In this document: positions 1-11,690 of the stretch, piece after piece | How the letters are laid out: each line of letters starts with the position of its first letter | Numbering within the stretch: the first letter of the stretch is position 1 | Source of the DNA: Podarcis raffonei | Lineage: Eukaryota; Chordata; Lepidosauria; Squamata; Lacertidae | NCBI RefSeq assembly: GCF_027172205.1 | Contig: NC_070614.1 | Location: 47,804,001-47,868,000 of the forward strand | Direction: 5' to 3' | Length of the DNA stretch: 64,000 bases | Program-made: the position numbers and the translations under genes | Notes under the pieces: generated by a model | Seen by the model: only the letters and a program-made list of their open reading frames with translations | Told to the model about the DNA's origin: nothing | Database searches by the model: none

Positions 1-2499
1 AAACTCTGGAAATCCTGTAAAAGAAAAATCTGCTTCTCATCTGTGAATAGACAATCAATGTTAGCATCATGCATACTCTTAACCTTGTCACAAAACTCCT
101 GAAACCTCTCCAAGGCTTCCTGTGGCTTTCTCAACACATAAACCCAGACATAGTTAGAGAAATGATCCACACACACAAGATAAAATCTTGCATTGCCTCT
201 AGATGGTTCTAGAGGACCAATCACATCAGCATACACCCGCTGAAATGCTCTGTTGACCCCGGTCACCTTCTTGCTCACACCTGCAAGAGAAACTAGGTTA
301 GACACAGATGAATTACATTCCATGTAATCACTTTGTGCAAAAGTCAACAAATATAGTCCATCTTTCTCTCTGGCCGAAAGAAATAACTCTCCATCTTTGT
401 AGATCTTGCAGCTCTCAGCATCGTAGGACAGTCTCAGTCCTTTCTTTGCAATCTGCGAAACACTCAGCAGATTGAACTTCAGTTCAGGAACCAAATAAAC
501 ATTGTTTATTGTGAAGTTCAGACTCTTAAGATAGACAGTCCCTACGCCGGCCGCTTCCAGCTCCTGACCGTTGGCCTGTTTCACAGTGAAGCTTTGCTTC
601 TTAAACGTTGAAAAGAGCCCTCTGTGTGGGGACATATGGACGGTCGCTCCAGTGTCAATAACAAACGAGTTCCCAACATCTGGCGTGGTTCCTTTCGCCA
701 TCAAAGCCTTTCCAGGTCTCACCGAAGGCTTGGTATGACCTTTGCCTGACGCCTCAGCTCCTTTTGGCTGACGTGGCTTCTTACAGTTCCGCTGAAGATG
801 CCCAGCCTGTCCACAATTGTAACATCGGACAGCGTTCAAAGCTAGAGCTTTCTCTCCAGTAGCTTCATCTGCGGGGGAATTAGAACTCCGTTCCTCCCTC
901 CCCCTGTCCTTTTCTTCCAGTGCAGCAAGTCTGTCATGTTCATTCAAAACGACGGCAGACACCCTTTCCGCGGTCAAATCTTGAGCCGGGAGGGAACCAA
1001 GCTGACTGGCAACGGTTTTGTAAGTCCGATTTAGGCTGTTGATCATCATGAAGCAAAACACTTCCTCCTGCAGACGGAAATTGCGTTCCACCATCTGCTG
1101 GCGCAGATATTTCATCTCCGTCAGGTGCGCTTGAACATCTCCATCAGGCGCAAGCCTCAGATTGGTCAGCTTCTCAAAATACAGCAACGCTGAAGAACCA
1201 GCATCCCTCTGATGTGTTCTACGCAGCATTTCCCAAATTTCCCGTGCATATTCCAAACCCTGAATATGCACCAATTGGTCATCTGACACACACAGAATTA
1301 TAGCCGTTCTGGCTTTCAGATTCTGTGACTTCCAACCTCGGGTTGGTGCTGCAGGGATGGGGTTCTCAATCACGTCAAAGATCCTCTGATTCTGCAGCAG
1401 GGCCTTCATCTTTATAGACCAAGATGAATAATTGTCATTAGTCAGGGGAGGTGGATAGGGTAACCCTCCCCCCTTCTTGAAATCCATGCTGAACTCAAGT
1501 CTTTGCACTCAATCTCAAGCCAGCTTTCACTTTCAAGCCAGTAAAACCCAAAAGTTCCTCTTTTGGCTGTTTACTGCTTCACTGGCAGGCAAACTTTTGG
1601 GCTGTATTCAAAATCCTTGCACATGCTGCGCAGAATTCAAAACAATTCCACTTCTCAGGCTCTTTTTGAGCCAGTCCCATTTGTCAGTAACTTTCCAAGT
1701 ACTGGCGGCCGTTGCCTAGCAACCTGCTCAGGACGGGAATTCTTATCTAACCACAAGAATGCCTGGTATGCAAGCCTTTCTTTCAGAGCTGTTTTTCTCA
1801 AACGCAGCTCTCTCGTGAACAGAGAATTAAACCTTTCTGTTCACTCTCTTTAGCTCGAAATGCAGCATACCTTTTTGGCTCCGTTGCCTTTCGGTGTCCA
1901 GCTGTCTGTTCTGTTCAGCTTCTGGCTGCAGGCAGACGCTTTCTTTATGTCCTTAGGTGCAGAGGATGGCAACGATTCATCGACCTCTCACCTCTCGTGC
2001 TGATTCTCATAGATCTTTAGCCATCGGCATTGCTACCAGATGTCGGATTCAAGCCAGCAGAGCCAGCGAAGTCCAGAGGAAAATTGGCCACCCTCCAGGT
2101 GCCCGGCTTGAATCCTTGTTGACCTCCCTGGCTGCATTCTCCAGCAGGATCAAGGCGAGGTCTCTTCGGCGATCCTTTTCAACGTGAAAAGGACACACCA
2201 CTCCTCCCCCTCCCATAACCAGGGGGGGAATGAGACAGACAGAAATATATTTACATGTCTTTATTCCTGTCTTTCAGCAGTACAGAGAAAACACGTCTGT
2301 ACCCTCTGATTCACAACTGCAGAGAGAGAATAACTCCACCCATGTACTTCCAGTACAGGGTCATGTGCCACTCTGAGCTAACATCCGGTGCTCAGTACAC
2401 TGTCTCTTGTTCCCACGGTACATTTCAATAACATCAGTTTCCTGTTTACCATTCCAGCCACCTGGAGCTCGCTTCTGCATTGCTCCTTTTTCGTAACAC
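1..2499 (-). mobile_element. Ty1/Copia LTR retrotransposon, 5' part
   Basis: Fossil-type LTR element on the minus strand, cut by the left window edge. Seen in order from the 5' end: a candidate LTR (2041-2499), a primer-binding-like stretch, then a gag-pol reading frame starting near 1487. The frame shows a UBN2-type gag, a CCHC knuckle (CYNCGQAGHLQRNC, about 787-830), an aspartic protease core (FVIDTGATVH, about 640-675), a GAG-pre-integrase segment and the start of the integrase core (FYLVCVDHFS). This domain order (protease, then integrase before RT) is the Copia order. The visible coding part looks whole up to the edge. RT, RNase H and the 3' LTR are outside, so age from LTR divergence cannot be judged. 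Confidence 0.88.
2041..2499 (-). repeat. candidate 5' LTR of the Copia element
   Basis: Read on the minus strand this 459-bp block begins TGTTACG and ends CCGACA, the usual TG...CA LTR ends. Two bases further in lies TGGTAGCA, which matches the complement of the 3' end of vertebrate initiator tRNA-Met, a common Copia primer. The partner LTR is outside the window, so the ends are inferred from motifs only. Confidence 0.5.
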
Positions 2500-2504
2500 T
2501 TATA

Positions 2505-2746
2505 CAGTGGTACCTTGGGTTACAAACACCTCAGGTTACAAACACTTCGGGTTACAGACTCTGCTAACTCAGAAGTAGTACCTTGGGTTAATAACTTGGC
2601 CTCAGGATGAGAACAGAAATCGCATGGCGGCGGCACAGCGGCAGCAGGAGGCCCCATTAGCTGAAGTGGTACCTCAGGTTAAGAATGGATTCAGGTTAAG
2701 AACAGACCTCTGGAACGAATTATGTTCGTAACCAGAGGTACCACTG
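2505..2746. mobile_element. Tigger/pogo-like MITE
   Basis: A 242-bp non-coding element with inverted termini (CAGTGGTACC at one end and its complement at the other) flanked by TA on both sides, as expected for Tc1/mariner-type insertion. It lies 3' of V2R-1, in the opposite orientation to the four copies inside intron 5 of V2R-2 to V2R-5, so it is an independent insertion. Assignment to Tigger rests on the terminal sequence style and TA target only. Confidence 0.7.
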
Positions 2747-2810
2747 TAGTAACAACTTTATACCAAACTCCTTTATAACAGTGCAATCAAATAAAAAAAT
2801 AAGGTACAAT

Positions 2811-3712
2811 TTACATCTTTCTCTTTATTAGTTGCTCCCTGTTGTTCAGCTCAGGCTTCAGAACAATGATGTAACATTTAGGGGCAAAGATGCAGCCCAA
2901 CAATCCAGCACTGGAGGACAAGATGGAGAAGATCTCCACCACCACCATGGATTTCCCTTTGGTGCTCAGGTATGATGGGACAAAAGAAAGCCAAACACTG
3001 CAGAACAGCAACATGCTGAAGGTAATGAACTTGGCTTCATTAAAACTGTCTGGTAATTTGCGAGCTGCAAATGCCACAATGAAACTGGCAATGGCCAGTA
3101 GGCCCATGTAGCCCAGGACACAGTAAAACAGGGTCACTGAGCCTTCATTACATTGCACAATGGTTTCTTCTGTTAGCGAGTGCATGTCAAGAGCAGGGAA
3201 CGGGGGAGAGATCATCAACCAGCCACTACAAATGCTCACTTGAATGAGTGAGCAGGAAAGGACAATGGTGTTGGTCAGTCTTTTCCCCACCCACTTCCTC
3301 ATAGTGGACCCTGGCTTGGTGGCCATGAAAGCTGCAACTACAGTGATGGTTTTGGCCAACACACAAGAAACAGCCACAGAGAAGATGATGCCAAAAGTTG
3401 GTTGTCGAAGAAGACAGGTCATTTTGCCAGGGTATCCAATGAATAGAAAGGATGAGAGGAAGCAGAGTAGGAGGGCAATGAGGAGAGCATAGGTGAGATC
3501 CCTGTTGTTGGCTTTGACAATGGGAGTGTCTTTGTGTTGGATAAAAGTTCCTAGCACCAACATTGTGATCAGGGAAAAAGCAGCTGCAACTGTGGTTAAG
3601 CTGATCCCTACAGGATCCTTATAAGAAAGAAAGGTTTTTAATTTGGAAATGCATCTATTTTTCTTCTTGTTCACATACTTATCTTCTGGGCATCTGAAGC
3701 AGTCAGTCATGT
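2811..3712 (-). CDS. V2R-1 exon 6, seven-transmembrane exon
   Basis: Acceptor TTTTTCAG, then AC completing a GAC codon with the last base of exon 5. Contains the last three hinge cysteines (CFRC, RC), seven hydrophobic helices, the class C block [16 protein letters not shown] before TM6, and the stop after KRKM. Several residues differ from all other copies ([30 protein letters not shown]). Confidence 0.95.
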
Positions 3713-4555
3713 CTGAAAAATTGTCAATTCATATGATCAAATTCCAATGATATTTCATTCGTGTCCTTTGCCGCTTACGTAAAAGTTATCATTCCTGTTT
3801 ATTTCAATCTTCAGAAATTTAGCTAGTTAGTAGTCATGTAATATCTGAATTACCTTTTGAGCTTAATTTATGATTGCTTTGTTTAAAACAATTTAATTAA
3901 TAGTTATTTTTGAAAGTTTTTATAAGACGTTACTGGAAGGCAGCATACAAAATGTTCATGCCACTCTAAGGAGGATAGTATGGTATTTAAATTCTTATAA
4001 ATCAATGTGACTCATTAATCATTACTATTCTTGTAATAAAATGTCATTTACCATTCTGGTTTGAAATCTTCCCTTCTGGACATGGAGTACAATCATAGCA
4101 ACAAAATTTATGCCCTTCCTTCCTTTTCTTCTGATTACCAGGGTGGCAGGGTTCATTGCACACAGAAATGGGCACCACCTGTCAACAGGAAAGTGTTTCA
4201 TTTTTGGGAGAGGGTTGTTGAATAAACTTTTATTAGGGTTTATAGATAAAAATACAAAACTTAATATCAAGTATTTTCCCTCTCTTTTTTTGTCCAAACT
4301 AAGACTTTGATATTAATACAATAAAAACATAAAGAGATGTGGGAGGAAGGAAAGGATAAAGAAAGAGAGAGAAACAAAGGGGGGAAATAGAAAAGAGGTT
4401 AAACAAGAGAGAGAAATAAAATTCAGAAGGGAATTCTTATTCTTCCTCTGTCCACTATAAAATAAACAATATTCCCTTTATCCACTCCAATATAACACCC
4501 AGAAAGCCACTTTCTACTGTATACAAAAACATTATCTTCAATCCTGAAATGCAAT

Positions 4556-4587
<32 letters not shown>

Positions 4588-7500
4588 ATTATTATTATTA
4601 TTATTATTTTGTTTTTCACGCAAAACGTCTATGAGAGGTTTCCAATCTTTAACAAATGTTGTGGATCGTGGACCCGACCCCCGCTATGTGAAATAAACAC
4701 ACAAGGACACGTGATATAAGGTTAATGGGCAAGAAAAGGCCACAAATTTATTGATTACAGCAGTGAAAAGGTATTGGCTTAGGCATTGGATGACTAGAGG
4801 AGGTGGGTTTATTCAACAGTAGGTGGAGCCTGTTGATGCTCATCCAACTATAGGCTCACCCCTGATGTCACCGAGGGTCCTGCCATGGCCTCCCGCCAAG
4901 CAGGCATCGGACGGAATACACAACCGCCAGATTCCTTTAACGGAATAACCCACGGTAGATAGCATAGGCGATGGCCACACCTAGCCCTTGACACACATGA
5001 ATCCAATGCCTAACCTACCCACCAATACCACAAAAGTTGTGACGATTGCTACGAGGTAGGCGAAAAAACCAAAAAGCCTAATGCCAAATGGAAAAATTCC
5101 TACCAGGCCCCCCAGACAACCGGGGCGACCAACCTAAGGTCCATAGCAAGGCCAAAAACCTAGACCCTGAGCTAAATGGGAGTGGAGGGTGGGTGACTCG
5201 CTGCGGGACGACGACGACTGAGGAGGAGGCGGAGCTGGAGCCGCAGCATTAAGCTGCTAAACACGCCCCCTGGAGACACCTGGTTGGATGCCTCCAGTGG
5301 GCGTGGGCGCCAGCCAGGTGAGGAGGGGCGGGGATTAAGGCCCCCGGCCAGGGGCGGAGCTCAGGCTCCCGCCCACAACCACTCCCCTCTCTTCCAGGGA
5401 GGAGAGTCTTTAACAATGACTTTTCTCTGAACAAACATGTCAGATTTGCCATCTTTGCTAACTCCATTAGTTTTATCAGCTATTCCATTGTTAGAATAGT
5501 GGATCCTTCCGTCTTTGCCTATATAAAAGTCTTGCAGCTGTAATCATATATTGAAGCAAAGTTCCATAGTCATTTTCTAACTGTATATCCATAAGTCCCA
5601 GCAGGAAGAGTTCTGGCTGAGGATCAAAATAAATCTTCAAAATAAACAGAAAACTGTTTCAGAAGGGGAAAGTGCTGGGGGGCGGGGGAGAGAAGGAATT
5701 CATCTGTTGAACTTCAAAAAAGAAAGTACACTTCTCATCCCATATATATTTGCACAGGAAATCAGATCAGCCATTGGCCAATTTGAATTAGGGATCCAGA
5801 AAAATGCAAGAAAGAAGACATGAATTAAACAAGGGCCTCTGTCCTAACTTTAACTTAGCCCAAGTCACTTTTCTGAGTCAGATATGGGGAGCGGTAATAA
5901 CACTTTAGGAATACAGAAATGGTTAGGGTTTTGTCAGCCCTGATCTGTCTCAGGAGACAATGGAAGAGGGGACCTTCAGGGTGAAGTCAAACCATTGGAA
6001 AGTTACACCACAACTTAAATATAAAAACATGTGCCCTTCAAAAGTGCTATGCCCACTTACCATTTAAAAGAGAACCACCTATTTTCACCTCAGTTTTTTA
6101 ATTTGTATCATCTGAGCCTTGCCGTATATAAATGTGGCATAGTAAATAGTTTTAAAACATTATTAAAAGAAAAACATTAGGTTTGTTTTGGAAGTTTATA
6201 ATTGCATCCAGTTAGATATCCAGTTTACTTCCATGAGTTTATGAAGGAGATCATTGATGGTTATTCTGGGACACCTGAATGACCCATCTGAAGAATAAAT
6301 ACTCTTGGCTTCTGATTCCACTCTCCCTTAATGGAGACAAACACCACAACAGCGGGAGATCGTGGTGAAGGATAAACAAGGATGATTGAGAGTAATTATC
6401 CTTGCGAGTTCCCCTCAGGAAGAGGGGAGAATGGGCTTCACTCGCAGTTCATCTCAGTACCTGGCTCTCACTCCGGCATGGAATGCGAGGGGGCAGTGAG
6501 GCACTGAGATGCAAAAGCATTTCACCTGCTGACAACACTCCAAGGTCGCCATTAAGAAGCAGACGGTTTCCTGTTAACTAGAGCTTAATTGGACTAAAGT
6601 AAGGGCACCCGCAAACTGCGAGGACTTTCAGGTTTGAATTTGAGATAAAATTTCATTTGGTGCAAAACACGGTGTGGGGAGGGGAGTCTATGGTTTCTTT
6701 ATTTAAAGTATTATTCTCTAAATTCATGATTTGGTACTGTTATAATGAGGCTATTAATCGATTGCAATTGAAAAAAATATAAAAAAAAATATTATGAAAA
6801 CGAAGGAGGAGGAGGAAGAGGAGGAATACTCCTCATGCCAGACCTGGTTAAAACCTTCGTGCCACATAATCATGTCCTCATTAATGATGAATTCTTTTCC
6901 ATCAAGTGCATAGGGATTCACCGATCCTATTTTCAGTTGAATGAAGGACTTATTTGGGAAGGCGATCATGTTCATAATGTCAAATCCACCTCGCATTTCT
7001 CTGTTATCAGTAAATAATACTGTTTCTCCAGCTGAGTTGTTAAATGAAATGTCATGGAAAAAATGGTGCAGCTAATGGAAAGAGACAAAATACATGAAAG
7101 GAAAATAATGCAATGGAGCTTTTGATAAAATGCCATGATTTTCTACCAACATTCTTTAGGAATATTATTTACCTATACTCATGTAACTTCATCTAACAAA
7201 GACCCAGCATTAACCAGCTGTTTGATATTAAATATTCTTCAGTGAATGAGACCCATAATGGCATTTCAGCAGCTTCTTGTGAATGACAATTTTGATCAAC
7301 CTTTTACTTTTTACTAATCTGTTCATTGAAATTGTACGATATTTTGATACTCTTCAATTGCAATGCATTACCTGCCAAGGCTGTAGATCTTGAAATTTTA
7401 ATACTCCACTGTTTCCTATTGCTCTTTTCTTGAAATTAGTCAAATATATGCCTTGCAAAACATGAGCCACAACGTAAACAGCCTTGTAGATACTGTAGCT

Positions 7501-10058
7501 GTGGCCAGTCATGCTCATTTCAAATAGAGACCCTGGAAGACTCTGCAAGCTCTCTTCCCCAGTACACATGTCATTGACCTCTGTTGATACACTGGGATTT
7601 GGAAATGTACAATCAAATGCTTGCTCCCAAAAGTCCTTGAAAAAGCCATCTCCCTGTGTCCAGTGAAGTTTTATTCCCTGAAGAAATTCTTGGAACTGTG
7701 GGAGATTTTGTGAATGAATTGTGAAGGAAATAGCACCTTGGAAGATCTGAAGGCCCCAACTCCTTTGAGATCCTGTTAATATGAAATCAATCTGAGTTGT
7801 TATAATCCACACCTTTTTAAATGATGATGTTTCCCTATTTTCAGGATCTCTTAGAAATAGAATAGTTCTGAGCCATATAATCATCATAGATTCTCCATAC
7901 ATCATAAAAGCATTGGCTTTGTCATCTGTTAAATGAACATAAATATTTAAGCCTATATCATGAAGTTCAACCCAATTATCAAAACGGGCTACTTGTGGGA
8001 TTCTTTGCGTGAAGGCTAAACAGATTCCATTATGGGAAAGTAATGGCTCCAGGGTCCGCAAGAAATGTTCTCCACTATTATCATCGACAGTAAAGAGCCC
8101 AACCCAGGTCCATCCAAAATGCTTAATCAAACTGATAATCCCCATATGCTGATGGGCTTCATTGGGCACCATGCGGTAAAATGAAGGTACTTGGCTTCCA
8201 TAATTTTTATCTGGGGGAAATGATCCATATGTGAGCTAAAAGAAAATGTAAGTACGTTAAAGAGATTGGTTAGCAGCAGATGCCTGTTTATTCAAGAAAC
8301 ACTTGTTTAAGCAACTTATGAATTAAATCCAAGTATGTATGTATCTTGGGAAGTGGGTGGCGCTGTGGCTTAAACCACAGAGCCTAGGACTTGCTAATCA
8401 GAATGTTGGTGGTTTGAATCCCTGCGACAGGGTGAGCTCCCGTTGCTCAGTCCCTGCTCCTGCCAACCTAGCAGTTCGAAAGCACATCAAAAGTTCAAGT
8501 AGATAAATGGGTACCGCTCCGGCGGGAAGGTAAACGGCGTTTCTGCGCGCTGCTCTGGTTTGCCAGAAGCGGCTTAGTCATGCTGGTCACATGACCCGGA
8601 AGCTGTACGCCGCCTACCTCGGCCAATAAAGCGAGATGAGCGCCACAACCCCAGAGTCGGCCACAAATGGACCTAATGGTCAGGGGTCCTTTTACCTTTA
8701 CCTTTATGTATGTATCTATTTGTTTAATTTCTATATTGCCCTTCATCTAAATAACTCAGGGTGTTCCCAGCATTAAAATGTCAAATAAAAACACATCATA
8801 TAACCAAGACAACAACAACTTCAGATTTAAATATCAGTCATAAACTCTTCCTCTTTCAAAAGTTCATAATGACTCCCAGAAAGGTAAGGCAAGAGTTTAT
8901 TTTGAGATACCCTTTCATAGATCCTACCTGTGGAATCTTGTAGATGCCTAATGTGTCAGCCATATGGAAGGAGGTGTCAGCGCTAAGTCCCCCAATGATG
9001 GCTATGAGATTTTTCTGGGTATCACATTTGTAGTTGGGAACAAATCTATGTGATTTGAAGAGCAGGTCAAGAGTGGTACGATAGGTCATTCTGGCATCAT
9101 AGTAGCTATCATAGATGTGGAAGCCGAGGGTGATATTAGGACAAAACTTGGGGTTCTCATTTACCTCTTTTACGGCAAATGCCAAGGCAAGAATGTGCTG
9201 GTAGAATTTAGTTAGCATACTGCAAGCAAAGTTGATTAATGTACAACTTTGGAATTTGAAATCAACATGCCACAATGCCATTTTTAGCTCAAATTCATTT
9301 AGATAAACATAAAATTATTTTATTTTTCATTAATGTTTCTAAGCTAATAAACTCAGTGCACTTCATATAAAAATTATGCTCTCTCAGGGGATGCCTAAAA
9401 CTTTGAATCACCAGCTCTTAATCTCTTTCTTGACCTTCTCAGTTCTCTTGGTTCCCCAGGGGGAATCTTGGGATACAGTCTACTATACTCCTGAAATTTA
9501 TCCAATGTTACATATTTTAACGTCCTTTTCTTTATTTATCAAAAGGGGGGAAATTGTTTATTTAGGCAAAATGAAGGACGTTCCTTTATAAAGTAAATCA
9601 GGAAGACCAGCAATCACAGGGCTTGTCCAAGAGATTTTCTCTCAATAATTAAAAATGAATCATTGAGGAATGGTAGATGTATTGATTCAAGCATTTTTTA
9701 AATGCCTCTCTTCAGCTACACGTCTCCCACAGCACCTGAAAAAAATATATAAAACGCTCCCTACCTTCAGGTTTGCAATCTAAAAAACATGACACAAAAG
9801 CAAAGGAGATTTGGAATGATGCAAAGACAGAAAAGGCTCTTACTATGGAACATCAAACATATTCTGTGAAGGGTGCTCCTTGAAGAAAACTTCATAGAAG
9901 ACATAATAGACTTGAGAAGCAATGCCACCAATGATGAGGTCACCCGGTTGGTACCACTGATGTGGAGCAGGGAATGGATTCATGGGACACCTAAGAGTAA
10001 CTACTTTGCACACAGCAGGAGGGGGAAGAGATAACATCAACAGCCACAGCATCCTCAT
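2811..10058 (-). CDS. V2R-1: vomeronasal type-2 receptor, intact, six exons
   Basis: CDS is complement(join(2811..3712, 4052..4178, 6844..7071, 7372..8235, 8928..9219, 9844..10058)), 2628 nt, 875 residues. All introns are GT-AG and phases join in frame. Signal peptide about residues 1-17 ([17 protein letters not shown]); Venus-flytrap ligand domain through residue ~533; nine-cysteine NCD3G hinge across exons 5 and 6; seven membrane helices in the last 300 residues. The family role is pheromone or chemosignal detection at the microvilli of vomeronasal neurons via Go and TRPC2. Its 7TM exon is the most divergent of the five, and intron 5 is only 339 bp because the block shared by the other copies is absent. 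One codon is missing in exon 1 (MNPFPAP against MNYPFPAP in the others). The start could also be two codons downstream, at the Met conserved in all paralogs. Confidence 0.93.
4052..4178 (-). CDS. V2R-1 exon 5, cysteine-rich hinge
   Basis: 127 bp, translating [20 protein letters not shown] then [20 protein letters not shown] and QN, with donor AATG/GTAAATG. Six of the nine NCD3G cysteines lie here. The exon is too short to stand out as an independent reading frame, and was placed by splice sites and paralog comparison. Confidence 0.94.
4554..4609. repeat. (ATT)n microsatellite
   Basis: About 55 bp of ATT units with one interruption in intron 4 of V2R-1. Confidence 0.95.
4661..5410. repeat. 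unclassified 750-bp interspersed repeat, copy 1
   Basis: Nearly identical (about 97-98 % by eye) to 39885-40634. Paralogous introns lack it, so it inserted into intron 4 of V2R-1 after the array formed. One end is GC-rich and promoter-like; the other is AT-richer, with AATAAA-type signals on the minus strand. No coding capacity, clear terminal repeats or convincing target-site duplication were seen. A non-autonomous retroelement or solo LTR-like unit is possible. Confidence 0.75.
6300..6830. other. V2R-1-specific intron 4 block
   Basis: In V2R-2, -3 and -5 the sequence GACCCATCTGAAG runs almost directly into the exon 4 donor. Here about 530 bp intervenes, ending in a GGA-rich purine run next to the donor of exon 4. 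No family was recognised and no reading frame of note was seen. Confidence 0.55.
6844..7071 (-). CDS. V2R-1 exon 4, end of ligand domain
   Basis: 228 bp, phase 0 at both ends, 76 residues from [18 protein letters not shown] to HEGFNQ. Acceptor CCATTAG, donor [23 protein letters not shown] differs from IHED.IMWP.GFKQ of the other four genes. Confidence 0.94.
7372..8235 (-). CDS. V2R-1 exon 3, Venus-flytrap core
   Basis: 864 bp, 288 residues, open throughout, from [18 protein letters not shown] to QDLQPWQ. Acceptor TCTTTTAG, donor CAG/GTAATG. The extra Ser codon in VPSFYR is shared only with V2R-5. It has the FGWTWV sequence type also found in V2R-4 and V2R-5. Confidence 0.95.
8347..8704 (+). 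mobile_element. Sauria SINE (tRNA-derived)
   Basis: The tRNA-like head (GTGGCGCTGTGGCTTAAACC, then GGTTTGAATCCC as box B) is followed by a conserved body and an ACCTTT-type tail related to the BovB 3' end. A 13-bp target-site duplication (TATGTATGTATCT) lies at 8334-8346 and 8705-8717. It sits in intron 2 of V2R-1 and is absent from the paralogs. Confidence 0.9.
8928..9219 (-). CDS. V2R-1 exon 2, ligand domain
   Basis: 292 bp: one base completing the split codon plus 97 codons, from [20 protein letters not shown] to YKIPQ. Contains the family-typical [20 protein letters not shown]. Acceptor TGCTTGCAG, donor CAG/GTAGG. Confidence 0.95.
9844..10058 (-). CDS. V2R-1 exon 1, signal peptide exon
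   Basis: Start chosen at the first Met of the hydrophobic leader. The upstream in-frame 43 codons look like 5' UTR, because the same stretch is out of frame in V2R-3 and V2R-4. Ends FDVP plus TA at donor GTAAGAG. Confidence 0.85.
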
Positions 10059-10190
10059 GGTCAGACTTTTCTCTAAACACACCCCGTCCTCTTTCCATTC
10101 AGAGCAGCTGCATGATTTGAACAGGCTACATTGGATGATTCCTAGCTCTGTCAATACAGCTTTAGAAGAATGGTTTACAACCAGCATTTG

Positions 10191-10264
10191 AGAATCAAAG
10201 GGTTAAAACTGCATACCTTATTAGCCAAGATTGCCAACACTGTGATGCTAAATCTGATCAATAT

Positions 10265-10301
<37 letters not shown>

Positions 10302-10860
10302 CACGTGAGCATTGAAACCGACAGAACCTTGACTGCTTCTTATCCCTGTGTCCTGCTCCCAATAGCACGGGGTTTCTTTATAACCACTTTGAGGTTTGCT
10401 TATTGACTGATTTCTTGAGTTCTAGGAAGCCTAGGAAGGTTCAGAGAAGAGAACAAAGTATAGTGATTTGGATAATTGCTGGGTGAGATAATTACTTTTT
10501 CCTTGCTTTGGCTGTAAGTAGCAGTTTTGCTAACAAACATGCTGAACTGCCACGACTTTCATCATCTGCTCCTGAGGAGCAGAAAAGGTGACAAATACAA
10601 TTTCCCATGGTGAGCAAACATCAAAAGAAAAGTAACACTGAAACTTTCGGCTTTGATGAATTCAGAGAAGTAGTAGATGATCCTGAAATGAAACGAGGCT
10701 GGTCAACTGCAGTTTTATCAAAGAAATGTGAAGCTACAATTTCTTTTTGCCAAAAATAGAGAGCCCGTGGGGTTCCAGGTGCTGCTAGAATACAGCTTCC
10801 AACATTTCCCACCACTGACCATGTTGGCAGTGGCTGATATGGTGCGGGGCAAAGTTTCCT
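10191..10860. other. 5' flank of V2R-1, conserved in V2R-2, -3 and -4
   Basis: Blocks here recur upstream of exon 1 in the other complete genes (23530-24150, 37920-38540, 53680-54305), including a GT microsatellite about 210 bp upstream of the start codon. Promoter elements are probably inside, but no TATA box or defined site could be fixed. The distal part (about 10755-10845) resembles half of a common palindromic squamate repeat. Confidence 0.4.
10270..10300. repeat. (TG)n microsatellite upstream of V2R-1
   Basis: About 15 TG units at the position also occupied by TG runs upstream of V2R-2, V2R-3 and V2R-4. Confidence 0.9.
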
Positions 10861-11214
10861 TATCTCCCCTCTAAGAAATAAATCTCAGAGAGGGAGAGAG
10901 AAAATGAGGGGCAATAGTAAATTTTAATCTTAAGGAATGTGAACAGTCATGTTACAGATGGAATAACCATTTGTATTATTTATTATTATTATTATACTAT
11001 TGCATATTGAAATAAAAAACTATTCTAGGGTGTCATATTCTTTTTGTAATACTTATTATTCAATTTATATCCTACCCCAAGAGCCCAGGGTGGCGAAACA
11101 TAAATGCTTTAAAAGGTAAAACATCAGATGCATACTGGAAAGATCTCTACTTAAAAGGCTTGTTGAAAGAGGTAGAGTGTCACTAGCTACTGAAAAAGCA
11201 TCATATGTCCGGAC

Positions 11215-11690
11215 AGTCTCAAACAAACATGTTCTTTCCCAAGTAAACACTGCCAGCATGTCCACACTCCTGTCTCCATCATGTCTACTCTGGCTTGGTC
11301 ATGTCCACAGAATAGAAAATGGCAGGATCCCCAAGGCTGTGTTTCATGGGGAACCAGCTTCAGGTACCAGGCCCATTCTGACATGAAGGTTGGCAACATC
11401 AAGCCCACCACGTGGGAATCCCTTGCAGATGACCACAGTGCCTGGAGACAAATGACCAGGTCATGCATCTATAGCAGTGACCGGAGGAGGAATGACCACT
11501 AGGAGGAACACAGAGATATGATGTTCCATGGTGCATCTGCAGCCATGCAATAGGTTGCCTACATCTACCCCAGCTGCAACAGAACTTGTCTCTCCTATAT
11601 TGGTCTCTACGGCCACAGCAAGTGCTGTAAACTTCCAGCAGTTCAACTGTAGCCGCAAAGGTGCACCTCTCCATTGTTTCTCAAGTCAAA
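11215..11690 (+). mobile_element. decayed LINE 3' fragment
   Basis: Conceptual translation gives the LINE tail motif LLWLGHVHRIENGRIPKAVF, then WESLADDHSAWRQM in another frame, then a C2H2-like CPSCNRTCLSYIGLYGHSKCC-type ending at about 11570-11630. This order is typical of the C-terminus of some non-LTR elements. Frames are broken and the family is uncertain. Confidence 0.5.

Noticed and set aside
1563-2187. Short plus-strand frames over the Copia leader and LTR
   Set aside because: They run antisense through non-coding LTR and leader sequence and match no family.
2740-2810. Poly(A) signal for V2R-1
   Set aside because: Only a TATAAA-like variant is seen on the minus strand; there is no canonical AATAAA close to the stop, so no site was called.
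3244-3492. Plus-strand open frame of 82 codons opposite the 7TM exon, repeated at 45927 and 59042 in the paralogs
   Set aside because: Its conservation follows from the exon on the other strand; the copy in V2R-3 is shorter and codon pattern follows the receptor frame.
8349-8440. tRNA gene suggested by box A and box B
   Set aside because: The boxes are the head of a Sauria SINE with a target-site duplication; no tRNA cloverleaf end is seen.
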